This document shows, piece after piece, positions 34,224 through 42,241 of a stretch of 48,814 nucleotides of DNA (position 1 is the stretch's first letter; each line of letters opens with the position of its first letter). The translations under genes and the position numbers were made by a program. A model generated the notes under the pieces. That model was given only the letters and a program-made list of their open reading frames with translations. It ran no database searches and was not told the origin of the DNA. The DNA comes from Dyella sp. ASV24 (GTDB lineage: Bacteria; Pseudomonadota; Gammaproteobacteria; Xanthomonadales; Rhodanobacteraceae): NCBI RefSeq assembly GCF_016428905.1, contig NZ_JAELTQ010000022.1, positions 1-48,814 on the forward strand, in the 5' to 3' direction.

Positions 34224-35015
34224 ATGAACAAGCCACTGTCCGCAGGCCTATGCCTGCTTTTGCTGTTTCCGCTGGGCGCGATGGCCGACGGGCCGTTCGA
34301 CGGCACCTGGAAGATCGACATGAGCAAGGTGCAGATGCCCAAGAAGCCTGACGTGCTCGTGCTCAAGGACGGCATGTATGCGTGCAACACCTGCGTGCCG
34401 CCGGTGAGCATCAAGGCCGATGGCCAGGATCATCCGATTACCGGGCATCCCTATCTCGATTCCATGGCGATCCAGGTGGTGGACGCGCATACCGTCAAGG
34501 AGACCGACAAGAAGGGCGGCAAGGTCGTCGCTACCACCACCACGACCGTGACGCCTGATGGCAAGGCGGCGCATTTTGAGTTCAGCGACAGCAGTAACAC
34601 CAATGGCGCGCCAGTGACCGGTAGTGGCGAGCTCAAGCAGGTTGCCGCCGGGCCGACTGGTTCCCATGCGATATCCGGCTCCTGGGTCACGGCCACTATC
34701 GCCAACATGTCCGACAACGGCACCGAGCTCACCTACAAGGAAGAGGGCGGCGTGCTGGACATGACCACGCCCACTGGTCAGTCGTATGCAGCCAAATTGG
34801 ACGGCACCGAGGCACCGTATAAGGGCGATCCGGGCATCAACAGCGTCACCGTAAAGCAGGCCGGCAAACTGTCGATGGTGGAAACCGACAAGCGGGACGG
34901 CAAGGTGGTGGGTGTGCTCACGTCCACGGTTTCGGCGGATGGCAAGCACATGAGCATGATTTTTGACGACAAGCTGCGTAACCGCACCATGTCCTTCGTG
35001 GCTGTGAAGCAGTGA
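34224..35015 (+). CDS. Exported protein of unknown function
   Basis: The start ATG 34224 has GGGAG 7 bases upstream, giving 263 residues with a signal peptide (MNKPLSAGLCLLLLFPLGAMA). I do not recognise the family. The mature part begins DGPFDGTWKIDMSK, a phrase common in lipocalin-like beta-barrel proteins, and contains a C-x-x-C (YACNTCVPP, about 51-59). Two similar halves are visible: the sequence ETDKKGGKVVATTTTTVTPDGK (about 93-114) recurs as ETDKRDGKVVGVLTSTVSADGK (about 220-241), so it is probably an internal duplication. It is isolated from the metX operon that follows. Confidence 0.75.
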   Translation: MNKPLSAGLCLLLLFPLGAMADGPFDGTWKIDMSKVQMPKKPDVLVLKDGMYACNTCVPPVSIKADGQDHPITGHPYLDSMAIQVVDAHTVKETDKKGGKVVATTTTTVTPDGKAAHFEFSDSSNTNGAPVTGSGELKQVAAGPTGSHAISGSWVTATIANMSDNGTELTYKEEGGVLDMTTPTGQSYAAKLDGTEAPYKGDPGINSVTVKQAGKLSMVETDKRDGKVVGVLTSTVSADGKHMSMIFDDKLRNRTMSFVAVKQ

Positions 35016-35110
35016 ATGCTTCTGCCGCGTCCGGTGCAGCTTAGGCTGGGCGCGGAAAGCCCGTGGTTTCAGGCGAAACCTTCTATTTTTAGATGAAAAG
35101 GTCGATGGCT

Positions 35111-35134
35111 AGATGCATAGACGTTTAGACGTCT
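35111..35134 (+). promoter_or_regulatory. Three tandem 8-mers resembling MetJ boxes
   Basis: AGATGCAT (35111-35118), AGACGTTT (35119-35126) and AGACGTCT (35127-35134) abut without spacing. AGACGTCT is identical to the enterobacterial MetJ box, and tandem 8-bp repetition is how MetJ binds. The array ends 2 bases before the -35 hexamer, where a bound repressor would block RNA polymerase. MetJ is not a typical Xanthomonadales regulator to my knowledge, so another methionine regulator (for example an ArsR-type SahR-like protein) may be the binder. Confidence 0.6.
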
Positions 35135-35135
35135 A

Positions 35136-35164
35136 TTGACACGGTCATTCGCGGCCGTTAGATT
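35136..35164 (+). promoter_or_regulatory. Sigma-70 promoter of the metX operon
   Basis: A perfect -35 TTGACA (35136-35141), a 17-bp spacer and a good -10 TAGATT (35159-35164) predict transcription starting near 35171. The aptamer helix P1 begins at 35173, so the transcript starts almost directly with the riboswitch. Confidence 0.88.
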
Positions 35165-35172
35165 CCTCCCTA

Positions 35173-35285
35173 CTCATCGAGACCGGCGGAGGGACAGGCC
35201 CTTTGAAGCCGGGGCAACCTGCGGAATTTTCCGCGACGGTGCCAATTCCTGCGGTAACGCCCTAGGGCGCACGCCGCGAGATGAG
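35173..35285 (+). ncRNA. SAM-I (S-box) riboswitch aptamer
   Basis: The conserved core of the class I SAM aptamer is readable throughout: GGAGGGACAGGCCC, TTGAAGCC, GGCAACC and GGTGCCAATTCCTGC. Helices are P1 CTCATC (35173-35178) with GATGAG (35280-35285), P2 CCGGC (35183-35187) with GCCGG (35208-35212), inner P2 GGG/CCC, P3 GCGGA with TCCGC (35221-35234) and P4 GCGG (35251-35254) with CCGC (35274-35277). SAM binding stabilises P1. It precedes metX, as expected for methionine biosynthesis. Confidence 0.96.
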
Positions 35286-35364
35286 GGCAAATCCGCACCG
35301 CCGCGCCTCGTGCCGGCCGTGTGTTGCCCGCCTCTCCGGTCCGCAGGTCGATGCCGACCGGAGA
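35278..35364 (+). promoter_or_regulatory. Riboswitch expression platform that sequesters the metX ribosome binding site
   Basis: A perfect 9-bp hairpin, TCTCCGGTC (35333-35341) with GACCGGAGA (35356-35364), buries the Shine-Dalgarno GGAGA that lies 8 bases before ATG 35373. The competing partner is the 3' side of P1: 35278-35290 (GAGATGAGGGCAA) can pair with 35324-35336 at 11 of 13 positions, which would break the hairpin. No T-tract follows, so control is translational. SAM bound gives P1 and a hidden ribosome site (off); SAM absent gives an open site (on). Confidence 0.8.
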
Positions 35365-35372
35365 AGAGCCAG

Positions 35373-36401
35373 ATGTCCAGCCAGCCGCAAACAGCCCCGT
35401 CCGTCACACCCGCCCCCGCCGTGGTGTTTGGCGGCATGCGGCCGGACCTGACCACCCAGCGCTGCACCCGCCGCCTGGTCATCACACCCAAGTACGGCAG
35501 CGCGCCCTGCGAGCTGGAAGTGAGCTACTTGTGGTGTGGCGCGCCGGACGCTCCGACCGTGATCGTGCAGGGCGGCATCTCGGCTACCCGCGACGTGGTG
35601 GCACTGGACGACGAAGCCGCTCCCGGCTGGTGGCAGGCCCAGGTGGGCCGTGGGCAGCCGCTGGATCTGGATCGCTTCCGCGTGCTCTCCATTGACTGGA
35701 TCACCCCGGCCAGCCTTGCTGGCGTCCAGGCCGTATCCAGCGAGGATCAGGCCGATGTGCTCGCCGCGCTGGTGGAGGCGCTGGGCATCAACCGCGTGCA
35801 CGCCTTTATTGGCTCGTCCTATGGCGCAATGGTCGCGCTGGCCTTCGCCGCCCGCCATCCGTATGCCCTGGGTCGCCTGGTGCTGCTGGCCGGTGCGCAC
35901 CGGCCGCATCCGCTGGCAACGGCGCAGCGCTCGGTACAGCGCGGCATCGTGCGGTTGGGGTTGGAGAGCGGTCAGGCCGACCAGGCGCTGGCCTTGGCCC
36001 GCCAGCTCGCCATGACCACCTATCGCGGCAGCGAGGAGTTCGCCAAGCGCTTTACCGCCGCACCGGAGTTCCGCGACGGCCGGTTCCACTTTCCGGTGGA
36101 GGATTACCTCGAACACGCAGGGCGCCGCTTCGTCGAGCGTTTCGACGTGGAGCGCTTCCTTGCCCTGTCCGAATCGATCGACCTGCACGACGTGACGCCC
36201 GAACAGGTCGCTGCGCCCGCCACGCTGATCGGCTTCCCGTCCGACCGCCTGGTGCCGCTGGCTGATCTGTGCGAGTTGCAGCGCCGCCTGCATGGCCCGG
36301 CCACGCTGGAAGTGGTCGAGTCGCCCTACGGCCACGATGCTTTCCTCAAGGAAACCGACCGCCTCGCGCCGCTGCTGCGCGATGCGCTGGCCGGTTGTTG
36401 A
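35373..36401 (+). CDS. metX: Homoserine O-acyltransferase (MetX family)
   Basis: The start ATG 35373 follows the sequestered GGAGA site and gives 342 residues. It is an alpha/beta hydrolase-fold acyltransferase with nucleophile S149 (G147-S-S-Y-G151), acid D291 (FPSDRLVPL) and H321 (YGHDAFL). It activates homoserine for methionine synthesis. Xanthomonadales MetX enzymes are often succinyltransferases despite belonging to the acetyltransferase family, so the acyl donor should be left open. It is the first gene of metX-metB-hom, 38 bases before metB. Confidence 0.93.
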   Translation: MSSQPQTAPSVTPAPAVVFGGMRPDLTTQRCTRRLVITPKYGSAPCELEVSYLWCGAPDAPTVIVQGGISATRDVVALDDEAAPGWWQAQVGRGQPLDLDRFRVLSIDWITPASLAGVQAVSSEDQADVLAALVEALGINRVHAFIGSSYGAMVALAFAARHPYALGRLVLLAGAHRPHPLATAQRSVQRGIVRLGLESGQADQALALARQLAMTTYRGSEEFAKRFTAAPEFRDGRFHFPVEDYLEHAGRRFVERFDVERFLALSESIDLHDVTPEQVAAPATLIGFPSDRLVPLADLCELQRRLHGPATLEVVESPYGHDAFLKETDRLAPLLRDALAGC

Positions 36402-36439
36402 CCCCGAATCCAAAGACGCGATACGCACGGAGATCCACC

Positions 36440-37648
36440 ATGAGCGACACCACCGTCCCCTGTACCCCGCCGGGCTTGAACACCCGGGCCGTGCGCGCCG
36501 GCATCGAGTCCGATACCCAGCATGGCGCCGTCGTGCCGCCGTTGCATCTGTCCACCAACTACGCGTTCGAAGGCTTCGGCAAGAAGCGCGCCTATGACTA
36601 CTCGCGCAGCGGCAACCCTACGCGTGATCTCCTGGGCGAAGCCTTGGCCGAACTGGAGCAGGGCGCGGGCGCCGTGGTGACGGCCAGCGGTATGGCGGCC
36701 GTGGCGCTTGCCTTGGAACTGGTGCCAGCGGGCTCGCTGGTGCTTGCCGCGCACGATTGCTACGGCGGCACCTGGCGCCTGCTGGACGCCTGGGCGAAAA
36801 AGGGTCGGTTCCAGGTCAAGTTCGTCGACCTCACGAACAGCCATACGCTGGCCGAAGGCCTGGCGTTGAAGCCGTCGCTGGTGTGGGTGGAAACGCCGTC
36901 GAACCCGCTGCTGCGCATCACCGACATCCGCCATGTGGCGCAGGCCGCGCACGCGGTGGGCGCGTTGGTCGTGGTGGACAACACCTTCCTGTCGCCCGCC
37001 CTGCAGCAGCCGCTGACGTTGGGCGCCGACGTCGTGGTGCACTCCACCACGAAATACATCAACGGCCACAGTGACGTGGTGGGCGGTGCTGTCGTCGCAC
37101 GCGATCAAGCTGTGGCGGATCAGCTCAAGTGGTGGGGCAACTGCAATGGCCTCACCGGTGCGCCGTTCGACAGCTTCCTCACCTTGCGCGGCCTGCGTAC
37201 GCTGAACGTGCGTCTTCGTCAGCACCAGGAGAACGCTGTTCGTATCGCGGAACGTTTGGACGGCCATGCGGCCGTGCGCAAGGTGTATTACCCCGGTCTT
37301 GAAAGCCACGCCGGCCACGCGCTTGCAGCGCGTCAGCAGCTGGGTTTCGGTGCCATGCTGAGCTTCGAGATTGAAGGCGGCGAGGAGCAGGTGGCAGCCT
37401 TTGTGGAAGGCGTTCAGTACTTCTCGCTCGCCGAGTCACTGGGCGGTGTGGAAAGTCTGGTGGCGCATCCCGCCTCGATGACGCATGCATCCATGGCGCC
37501 CGAAGCGCGCCGTGCGGCAGGCATCGCCGATACGCTGTTGCGCTTGTCGGTGGGTATCGAAGACAGCGATGACCTGTTGCGTGATATCGACGCCGCATTG
37601 GTGCGCGCCGAGGCAGCCGCCCACCTCAAACGCCGGGTGAGTGCATGA
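36440..37648 (+). CDS. metB: Cystathionine gamma-synthase / O-acylhomoserine thiol-lyase
   Basis: The start ATG 36440 has GGAGA 7 bases upstream, giving 402 residues. It is a PLP enzyme of the Cys/Met metabolism family. Schiff-base lysine K205 lies in HSTTKYINGHSDVVGG, and other family motifs are YSRSGNPTRD (about 54-63), SGMAA, VVDNTFLSP and ESLGGVESLVAHPASMTH. It joins cysteine to the acylated homoserine made by MetX to give cystathionine. Direct sulfhydrylation cannot be excluded from sequence. It overlaps hom by ATGA. Confidence 0.93.
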   Translation: MSDTTVPCTPPGLNTRAVRAGIESDTQHGAVVPPLHLSTNYAFEGFGKKRAYDYSRSGNPTRDLLGEALAELEQGAGAVVTASGMAAVALALELVPAGSLVLAAHDCYGGTWRLLDAWAKKGRFQVKFVDLTNSHTLAEGLALKPSLVWVETPSNPLLRITDIRHVAQAAHAVGALVVVDNTFLSPALQQPLTLGADVVVHSTTKYINGHSDVVGGAVVARDQAVADQLKWWGNCNGLTGAPFDSFLTLRGLRTLNVRLRQHQENAVRIAERLDGHAAVRKVYYPGLESHAGHALAARQQLGFGAMLSFEIEGGEEQVAAFVEGVQYFSLAESLGGVESLVAHPASMTHASMAPEARRAAGIADTLLRLSVGIEDSDDLLRDIDAALVRAEAAAHLKRRVSA

Positions 37649-38730
37649 GCGCGGTGCTGGCGGCGGAGGCTGCGAGCGCATCGAAATCACAGGAGTCGCC
37701 CGCTATCGCAGCAGTCCTGCTGGGCACGGGCGTCGTCGGTGGCGCATTTCTCAAATTGCTCAATACGCCGGCCGCTGGATCTATCCGGCTGGTCGGCGCC
37801 GCGAATTCACGCCGTCAGCAGACGCAGACAGAACAGTTGGCCGATCGCACCTTGCGCGAAAAGCTCAAGATGCACGGTGATGCGCGCAATGACGGTGTCT
37901 TGCTGGGCGCACTCGACGCTCACGATGCCTCCGTAAAGGTGATCATCGACGCGACCGCCAGCAGCACGCTGGCCTTGCGTCATGCGGAATGGCTGGCAAG
38001 CGGCTATCACGTTGTCACGGCCAACAAGTCGCTGGCAGGTGGTGATCTGCCGGGTTGGCGGACGCTGCAGGCAGCGTTGGCGAATGGTGGCCGCTATGGT
38101 GATTCCGCCACGGTCGGGGCAGGGCTGCCGGTGATCTCCACGTTGCGTCGTCTGCGTCAATGCGGCGATGCGCTGCTGACGCTCGAAGGCGTGTTCTCCG
38201 GATCGCTGTCGTACCTGTTCAACCAATATGACGGTAGTCAGCCGTTCTCCGCGCTGCTGCGCCGGGCGCGTGAACTGGGCTACACCGAACCCGATCCGCG
38301 TAGCGATCTTTCCGGCGAAGACGTGGCGCGCAAGCTGCTCATCCTTGCGCGATGCGCAGGTTTTGCACTGCGTCCGGACGAAGTGGAGGTCGAGAGCCTG
38401 GTGCCGGAGAACCTTCGCGGCCTCGACGTGGAAGCCTTCCTGTCACGCCTTGAGGAACTGGACGGCCCTCTCGCCACACGCTTCGCCGAAGCGAAGGCTC
38501 GCGGCGGTGCGCTGCGTTTTCTCGCGCGCCTCAACCAGCGTGGGCGTGCTCGCGTCGGCCTGGTGGAAGTGCCGGCCACGCATCCGGCCACGCGGCTCTA
38601 TGGCACTGACAATCAGTTTGCACTCAGCACGACGCGCTACAACACGCAGCCTTTGGTGATCCAGGGGCCGGGTGCGGGGCCGGAAGTGACAGCGCAGGCG
38701 CTGTTGGGGGATGTGCTGGCGCTTGTTTGA
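37645..38730 (+). CDS. hom: Homoserine dehydrogenase
   Basis: The start ATG 37645 overlaps the metB stop in an ATGA quartet. The 361-residue protein has the NAD(P)-binding motif G27-T-G-V-V-G32 and the family sequences VVTANKSLAGG (about 128-138) and GVFSGSLSYLF (about 184-194). GYTEPDPRSDLSGEDVARKLLILAR (about 211-235) contains the catalytic Asp/Lys region. It has no aspartokinase domain and no ACT domain, resembling the C-terminal half of ThrA/MetL. It makes homoserine, the precursor used by MetX, so the operon covers three adjacent steps and should all be under SAM control. Confidence 0.93.
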   Translation: MSAVLAAEAASASKSQESPAIAAVLLGTGVVGGAFLKLLNTPAAGSIRLVGAANSRRQQTQTEQLADRTLREKLKMHGDARNDGVLLGALDAHDASVKVIIDATASSTLALRHAEWLASGYHVVTANKSLAGGDLPGWRTLQAALANGGRYGDSATVGAGLPVISTLRRLRQCGDALLTLEGVFSGSLSYLFNQYDGSQPFSALLRRARELGYTEPDPRSDLSGEDVARKLLILARCAGFALRPDEVEVESLVPENLRGLDVEAFLSRLEELDGPLATRFAEAKARGGALRFLARLNQRGRARVGLVEVPATHPATRLYGTDNQFALSTTRYNTQPLVIQGPGAGPEVTAQALLGDVLALV

Positions 38731-38775
38731 GCGCGTTGCAAGGACAGGATTGCGTCGTCCTTATAACGAGACTCT

Positions 38776-39105
38776 TTACAGGACTTTATTGATCCCAAGT
38801 CTTATAAAGAGAAAAAAGTAAGAGATTGGCCAGAACAAAAAGAACTTCAACTTACCGGACGACACGTTATGAAGCGTGTTGTAGAGAGGATGCCATTCAA
38901 TCAGTTTGCGGAGGACGCAACGATTGAGGTAGAAGCCTGCGGCAAAGTAACCAAAGAAAGCCAGGTTGCCGAACAAGTTCGAGTGCAGCGATGCTGCAAG
39001 CACGACTGCTAAAACAAAGCCACCTAAGCATGCTGCCCATCGAAGAAAGGCTGCCCGAAGCCGCATCGTGTTCTGTTGGGATCCGATATCGTTTGATGTG
39101 TCCAT
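38776..39105 (-). CDS. Small membrane protein of unknown function
   Basis: The 109-residue protein has about three hydrophobic segments (22-44, 47-63, 89-104) and a Lys-bearing C-terminus (RLGINKVL). I do not recognise a family. The coding DNA is clearly AT-richer than its surroundings, with codons such as TTA, ATA and AAA that neighbours rarely use, which suggests recent acquisition. Flanking sequence on both sides is also AT-richer. It could be an orphan gene from a phage or plasmid, but no mobility gene is nearby. Confidence 0.6.
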   Translation of the reverse strand: MDTSNDIGSQQNTMRLRAAFLRWAACLGGFVLAVVLAASLHSNLFGNLAFFGYFAAGFYLNRCVLRKLIEWHPLYNTLHNVSSGKLKFFLFWPISYFFLFIRLGINKVL

Positions 39106-39196
39106 TGGGTGAATTGCCTGTCCGTTTCAGTGAATACGGATTCTCTTAGTAAGTGAACGACGCGACACTTGAGAACTGACTGAAAAGTGTCTAAAC

Positions 39197-39228
39197 AAAA
39201 AACGCGCGGCTCATCACCGCGCGTTTTC
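39197..39228. terminator. Bidirectional intrinsic terminator
   Basis: A perfect 9-bp stem (39201-39209 with 39217-39225, arm AACGCGCGG, 7-nt loop) has an A6 run on the left and TTTTC on the right. It best fits the minus-strand permease gene, whose stop lies 28 bases away. Confidence 0.92.
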
Positions 39229-39253
39229 TATTTCATTCAATGGCGCTTGTCGT

Positions 39254-40861
39254 TCAATCGTGCACGTGCGGATTCGCCTCAGCCTCTTCCACTGACGGCG
39301 TGCGCCAGCCAGACTTCACGCCCCACACATAGAACACCAGGCCTACGACGGCGACCACAGCCAGATCCACGCCATAGCTCAGCGTGCCGTTGCCACCGAA
39401 ATCCGTGCTGCCCATCCACGACACCAGTGCCAGCGTCGGCAGGTAGAAGATCAGCCACCACGCGCCCTTCAGTTGGCGACCGAAGTCGTGCCAGTTCGCC
39501 CTGAACTGATAGAACAGATACACCGGCAGCGCCACCACCATCAGCAGGATGATCTCGCCGGTCAGCGGCCAGCGAGCCCAATACAGCAGCTCTGTCGCCA
39601 TGATGAAGGCCACGCCCGCCAGGATCGGCAGGCCCGCGATGCGCAGCGGACGATGCAGGCTCGGCGCCGTGCGACGCAGCGTCATCGCACTCACGGGACC
39701 GGTCAGGTACGAAATGATCGTCGCCACCGAAATCACCGCCGCCAGCGTGCCCCAGCCGCGGAACTTGAACAGGAACAGATAGGACACGGCAAGGTTGAAC
39801 CACATCGCCGGGCGCGGCACGCCCCACTTCGGGTGAATGCGGCCAAGAATCTTCGGCAAAGTGCCGTTGCGTTCCATGCCGTAGATCATGCGTGCGGTGG
39901 TGGCGGTATACGTCATGCCCGTGCCGCTGGGGCTGATGAACGCATCCACGTACAGCAGCATGGCCAGCCAGTGCAGGTTGACGATGATCGCGAGCTCGGC
40001 AAACGGCGAACGGAAATCGATGCCGTGCCAACCCGCCTTTGCGAGCAGGTCCGGCGGCACCGCGCCGAGGTAAGCGACCTGCAAAATCACGTACACCACG
40101 GTAGCCAGCAGGATCGAGCCGATCACTGCGAAGGGAATGCTCTTGCCCGGGTTGCGCGCTTCGCCCGCCAAGTTCACTGGACTCTGGAAGCCGTTGAAGC
40201 TGAAGACGATGCCTGCCGTGGCGACCGCGGTCAGCACCGCCGCGAAGTCGATGGCGTGAGCATCGCCATGTACGCCCACCGAGAAGTTTTCGCTATGGAA
40301 GCCGCTAGCGATAAGCGCCAGTCCGGTGGCAGCCGGCACGACCAGCTTGAACACGGTGATGAGCGTGTTGGAGCGCGCGAAGAGCTTCACGCTCCAGAAG
40401 TTGACCAGGAAGTAGATCAGCACGAGCACTGCGGCGATGTAGAGGCCTGGCAGCGTGAGTTCGCCGTGACCATCGGGCATGTGTACATACAGATCCTGTG
40501 CCCACTTCCACGGCCAGGAGGCCATGTATTGCACAGAGGCTTCCGCCTCCACAGGGATCACCGAGACGATCGCGATCCAGTTGGCCCAGGCGCCAATGAA
40601 GCCGACCAACGAGCCGTGCGAGTAGTGGCTGTAGCGCACCATGCCGCCGGACTCGGGGAACATCGCGCCCAACTCGGCATAGGTCAGCGCGATGGTCATG
40701 ATGATCGCCGCGCCCAATACCCACGCCCAGACGGCGCCGGGGCCAGCCAGGCCAGCCGCGCGCCATGCGCCGAACAGCCAGCCGGAGCCGATGATGGAGC
40801 CCAGGCCGGTAAGCATGAGGGCGAACGGGCCGACGTCGCGGCGGATCGGAGATTGAGACAT
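39254..40861 (-). CDS. APC-family amino acid permease
   Basis: The 535-residue protein has about 12 membrane segments and begins with the amino-acid/polyamine/organocation signature MLTGLGSIIGSGWLFG. The consensus helix 1 motif GxGS/IG and the ALTYAELGAMFPESGG stretch (helix 2) support the family. The substrate is not predictable. Residues after about 420 form additional helices and a soluble, Glu/Asn-rich tail. It lies alone, 276 bases from the divergent Sel1 gene. Confidence 0.9.
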   Translation of the reverse strand: MSQSPIRRDVGPFALMLTGLGSIIGSGWLFGAWRAAGLAGPGAVWAWVLGAAIIMTIALTYAELGAMFPESGGMVRYSHYSHGSLVGFIGAWANWIAIVSVIPVEAEASVQYMASWPWKWAQDLYVHMPDGHGELTLPGLYIAAVLVLIYFLVNFWSVKLFARSNTLITVFKLVVPAATGLALIASGFHSENFSVGVHGDAHAIDFAAVLTAVATAGIVFSFNGFQSPVNLAGEARNPGKSIPFAVIGSILLATVVYVILQVAYLGAVPPDLLAKAGWHGIDFRSPFAELAIIVNLHWLAMLLYVDAFISPSGTGMTYTATTARMIYGMERNGTLPKILGRIHPKWGVPRPAMWFNLAVSYLFLFKFRGWGTLAAVISVATIISYLTGPVSAMTLRRTAPSLHRPLRIAGLPILAGVAFIMATELLYWARWPLTGEIILLMVVALPVYLFYQFRANWHDFGRQLKGAWWLIFYLPTLALVSWMGSTDFGGNGTLSYGVDLAVVAVVGLVFYVWGVKSGWRTPSVEEAEANPHVHD

Positions 40862-41137
40862 GCAGGTCCCCAGGTCAGTGGATCGACGGGCCGCCTACTG
40901 GGCGACACATGTGGCAGCCGCCATCCCGGGCGACACAAGGGGGCGATCATGACAGACCCGTCCTACAGCTGTCAGCCCGTCGGGAGTCACGGCTCGTGGC
41001 GCAGCGCAACACGCAGGTCATTGAATCGGCGGTCAAATCAGTACGCCTGCGGATGCTCGCGGGTTCCCGTTGGTGGCGAATTGGCGCGGCGTTGGTGGGC
41101 GGCTACCATCGGGGCTTCCCACAAAGGTAGGCGCACC

Positions 41138-42145
41138 ATGATCATCCGTGCGGCAATGCTGGTGGTGATGGCCGCGGCAGTTGCCGCATTCCCGGTGTCG
41201 GCAGCGACGCCCTCCAGTGATGCCTCACGCGATGCGCTGAAGCAACGTGCCGAGGCGGGCGATGCCCAGGCACAGGTGGCGTTGGGCAAGGCGTTGCAGG
41301 ACGACGGTGTGCCGGCCGATAAAACGGCAGGCGCCGAGTGGTATCGCAAAGCCGCGACGGCGGGCAACGCAGAGGGTGCGTGGATGCTCGGCTCGACCAC
41401 CATGGCCGGCGTGGGCGTAACGCGGGACGTTCCCGCCGCAATCGAGTGGATGCGCAAGAGCGTAAACATCGACCCGAACGGCGATCGCATGGCCGTGCTC
41501 GCGGTATCGCTGCTCTCCACCGGTGGCACGCAGGAAGCCTTGCAGTGGGCGCAGAAAGCAGCCGACAAAGGCTCGACCAAGGGCATGGAGGTGCTGGCCA
41601 TGGCCCGGCTGACTGGCGAGATGGGCGTGCCCAAGGACACGGCACTCGCCGAAAAGCTGATGAATACAGCGGCACAGAAGGGCGACGCCGATGCACAGTT
41701 GTCGTTGGGCCAGATCTACCTCACCGGCTTGTTCGGCCGGCAGGACACGACCACCGGCCTGCATTGGCTGCAGACGGCTGCCGATAGTGGCAATGCCAAG
41801 GCGGAGGGCACGCTCGCTTACTTCCTTATCACCGGCAAGGCGGGTGTGCCCGTGGACGCGACGCGCGGCGTGGCGCTGGCCCGCAAGGCGATGGCGGCCA
41901 ACGAAATGCTGGGGCACTACGCGATGGGCGTCGCGTATGTGACGGGTAGCGGCATGGCGGAAAACCCGGCGGAGGGCTGGTACCAGATCTCGCTGGCGCA
42001 ACGCATGGACAGCCAGCAGCAACTCAAGAGTGCCGCTGACTACCTGGCGAAGGCAGAGGCGAAGCTGACGACCGCGCAGCTCACCGAACTGAAAGTACGG
42101 GTGGATGCCGATGCGGCGAAAGTGGCGCCGCCATCCGGTTCGTGA
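41138..42145 (+). CDS. Exported Sel1-like repeat protein
   Basis: The start ATG 41138 gives 335 residues with a signal peptide (MIIRAAMLVVMAAAVAAFPVSA). The body holds about seven Sel1-like/TPR-like helical repeats of 36 residues, with AxxWYRKAAxxGNAxA-type phrases (AEWYRKAATAGNAEGAW, IEWMRKSV, LQWAQKAADKGSTKG, LHWLQTAADSGNAKAEG). Such alpha-solenoids bind other proteins and often serve in envelope or secretion processes. The partner is unknown. An open reading frame extending far upstream over the permease is only an antisense artefact of high GC. Confidence 0.9.
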   Translation: MIIRAAMLVVMAAAVAAFPVSAATPSSDASRDALKQRAEAGDAQAQVALGKALQDDGVPADKTAGAEWYRKAATAGNAEGAWMLGSTTMAGVGVTRDVPAAIEWMRKSVNIDPNGDRMAVLAVSLLSTGGTQEALQWAQKAADKGSTKGMEVLAMARLTGEMGVPKDTALAEKLMNTAAQKGDADAQLSLGQIYLTGLFGRQDTTTGLHWLQTAADSGNAKAEGTLAYFLITGKAGVPVDATRGVALARKAMAANEMLGHYAMGVAYVTGSGMAENPAEGWYQISLAQRMDSQQQLKSAADYLAKAEAKLTTAQLTELKVRVDADAAKVAPPSGS

Positions 42146-42159
42146 GGAGCGCGCGACTC

Positions 42160-42185
42160 GTCACCCCAGCTCACGCTGGGATGAC
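42160..42185. repeat. REP-like palindrome GTCACCCCAGC
   Basis: GTCACCCCAGC (42160-42170) pairs with GCTGGGATGAC (42175-42185) around TCAC with one mismatch. It lies between the convergent Sel1 and sdaA genes. The outer GTCA(T/C)CCCA is shared with the palindrome at 29930-29957. Confidence 0.6.
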
Positions 42186-42241
42186 GGCTAGAGAAGCGCA
42201 GAGATAAGCGAAGACGGCAGTGGGTGGTTGAATGCCGAGGC

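Noticed and set aside
39473-41137. Open frame of more than 550 codons running antisense through the permease gene and into the Sel1 gene
   Set aside because: The translated sequence is His/Arg/Gln-rich without any family or domain, and it mirrors the permease codons. Long antisense frames are usual at this GC content. Only the part from ATG 41138 has a signal peptide and Sel1 repeats.
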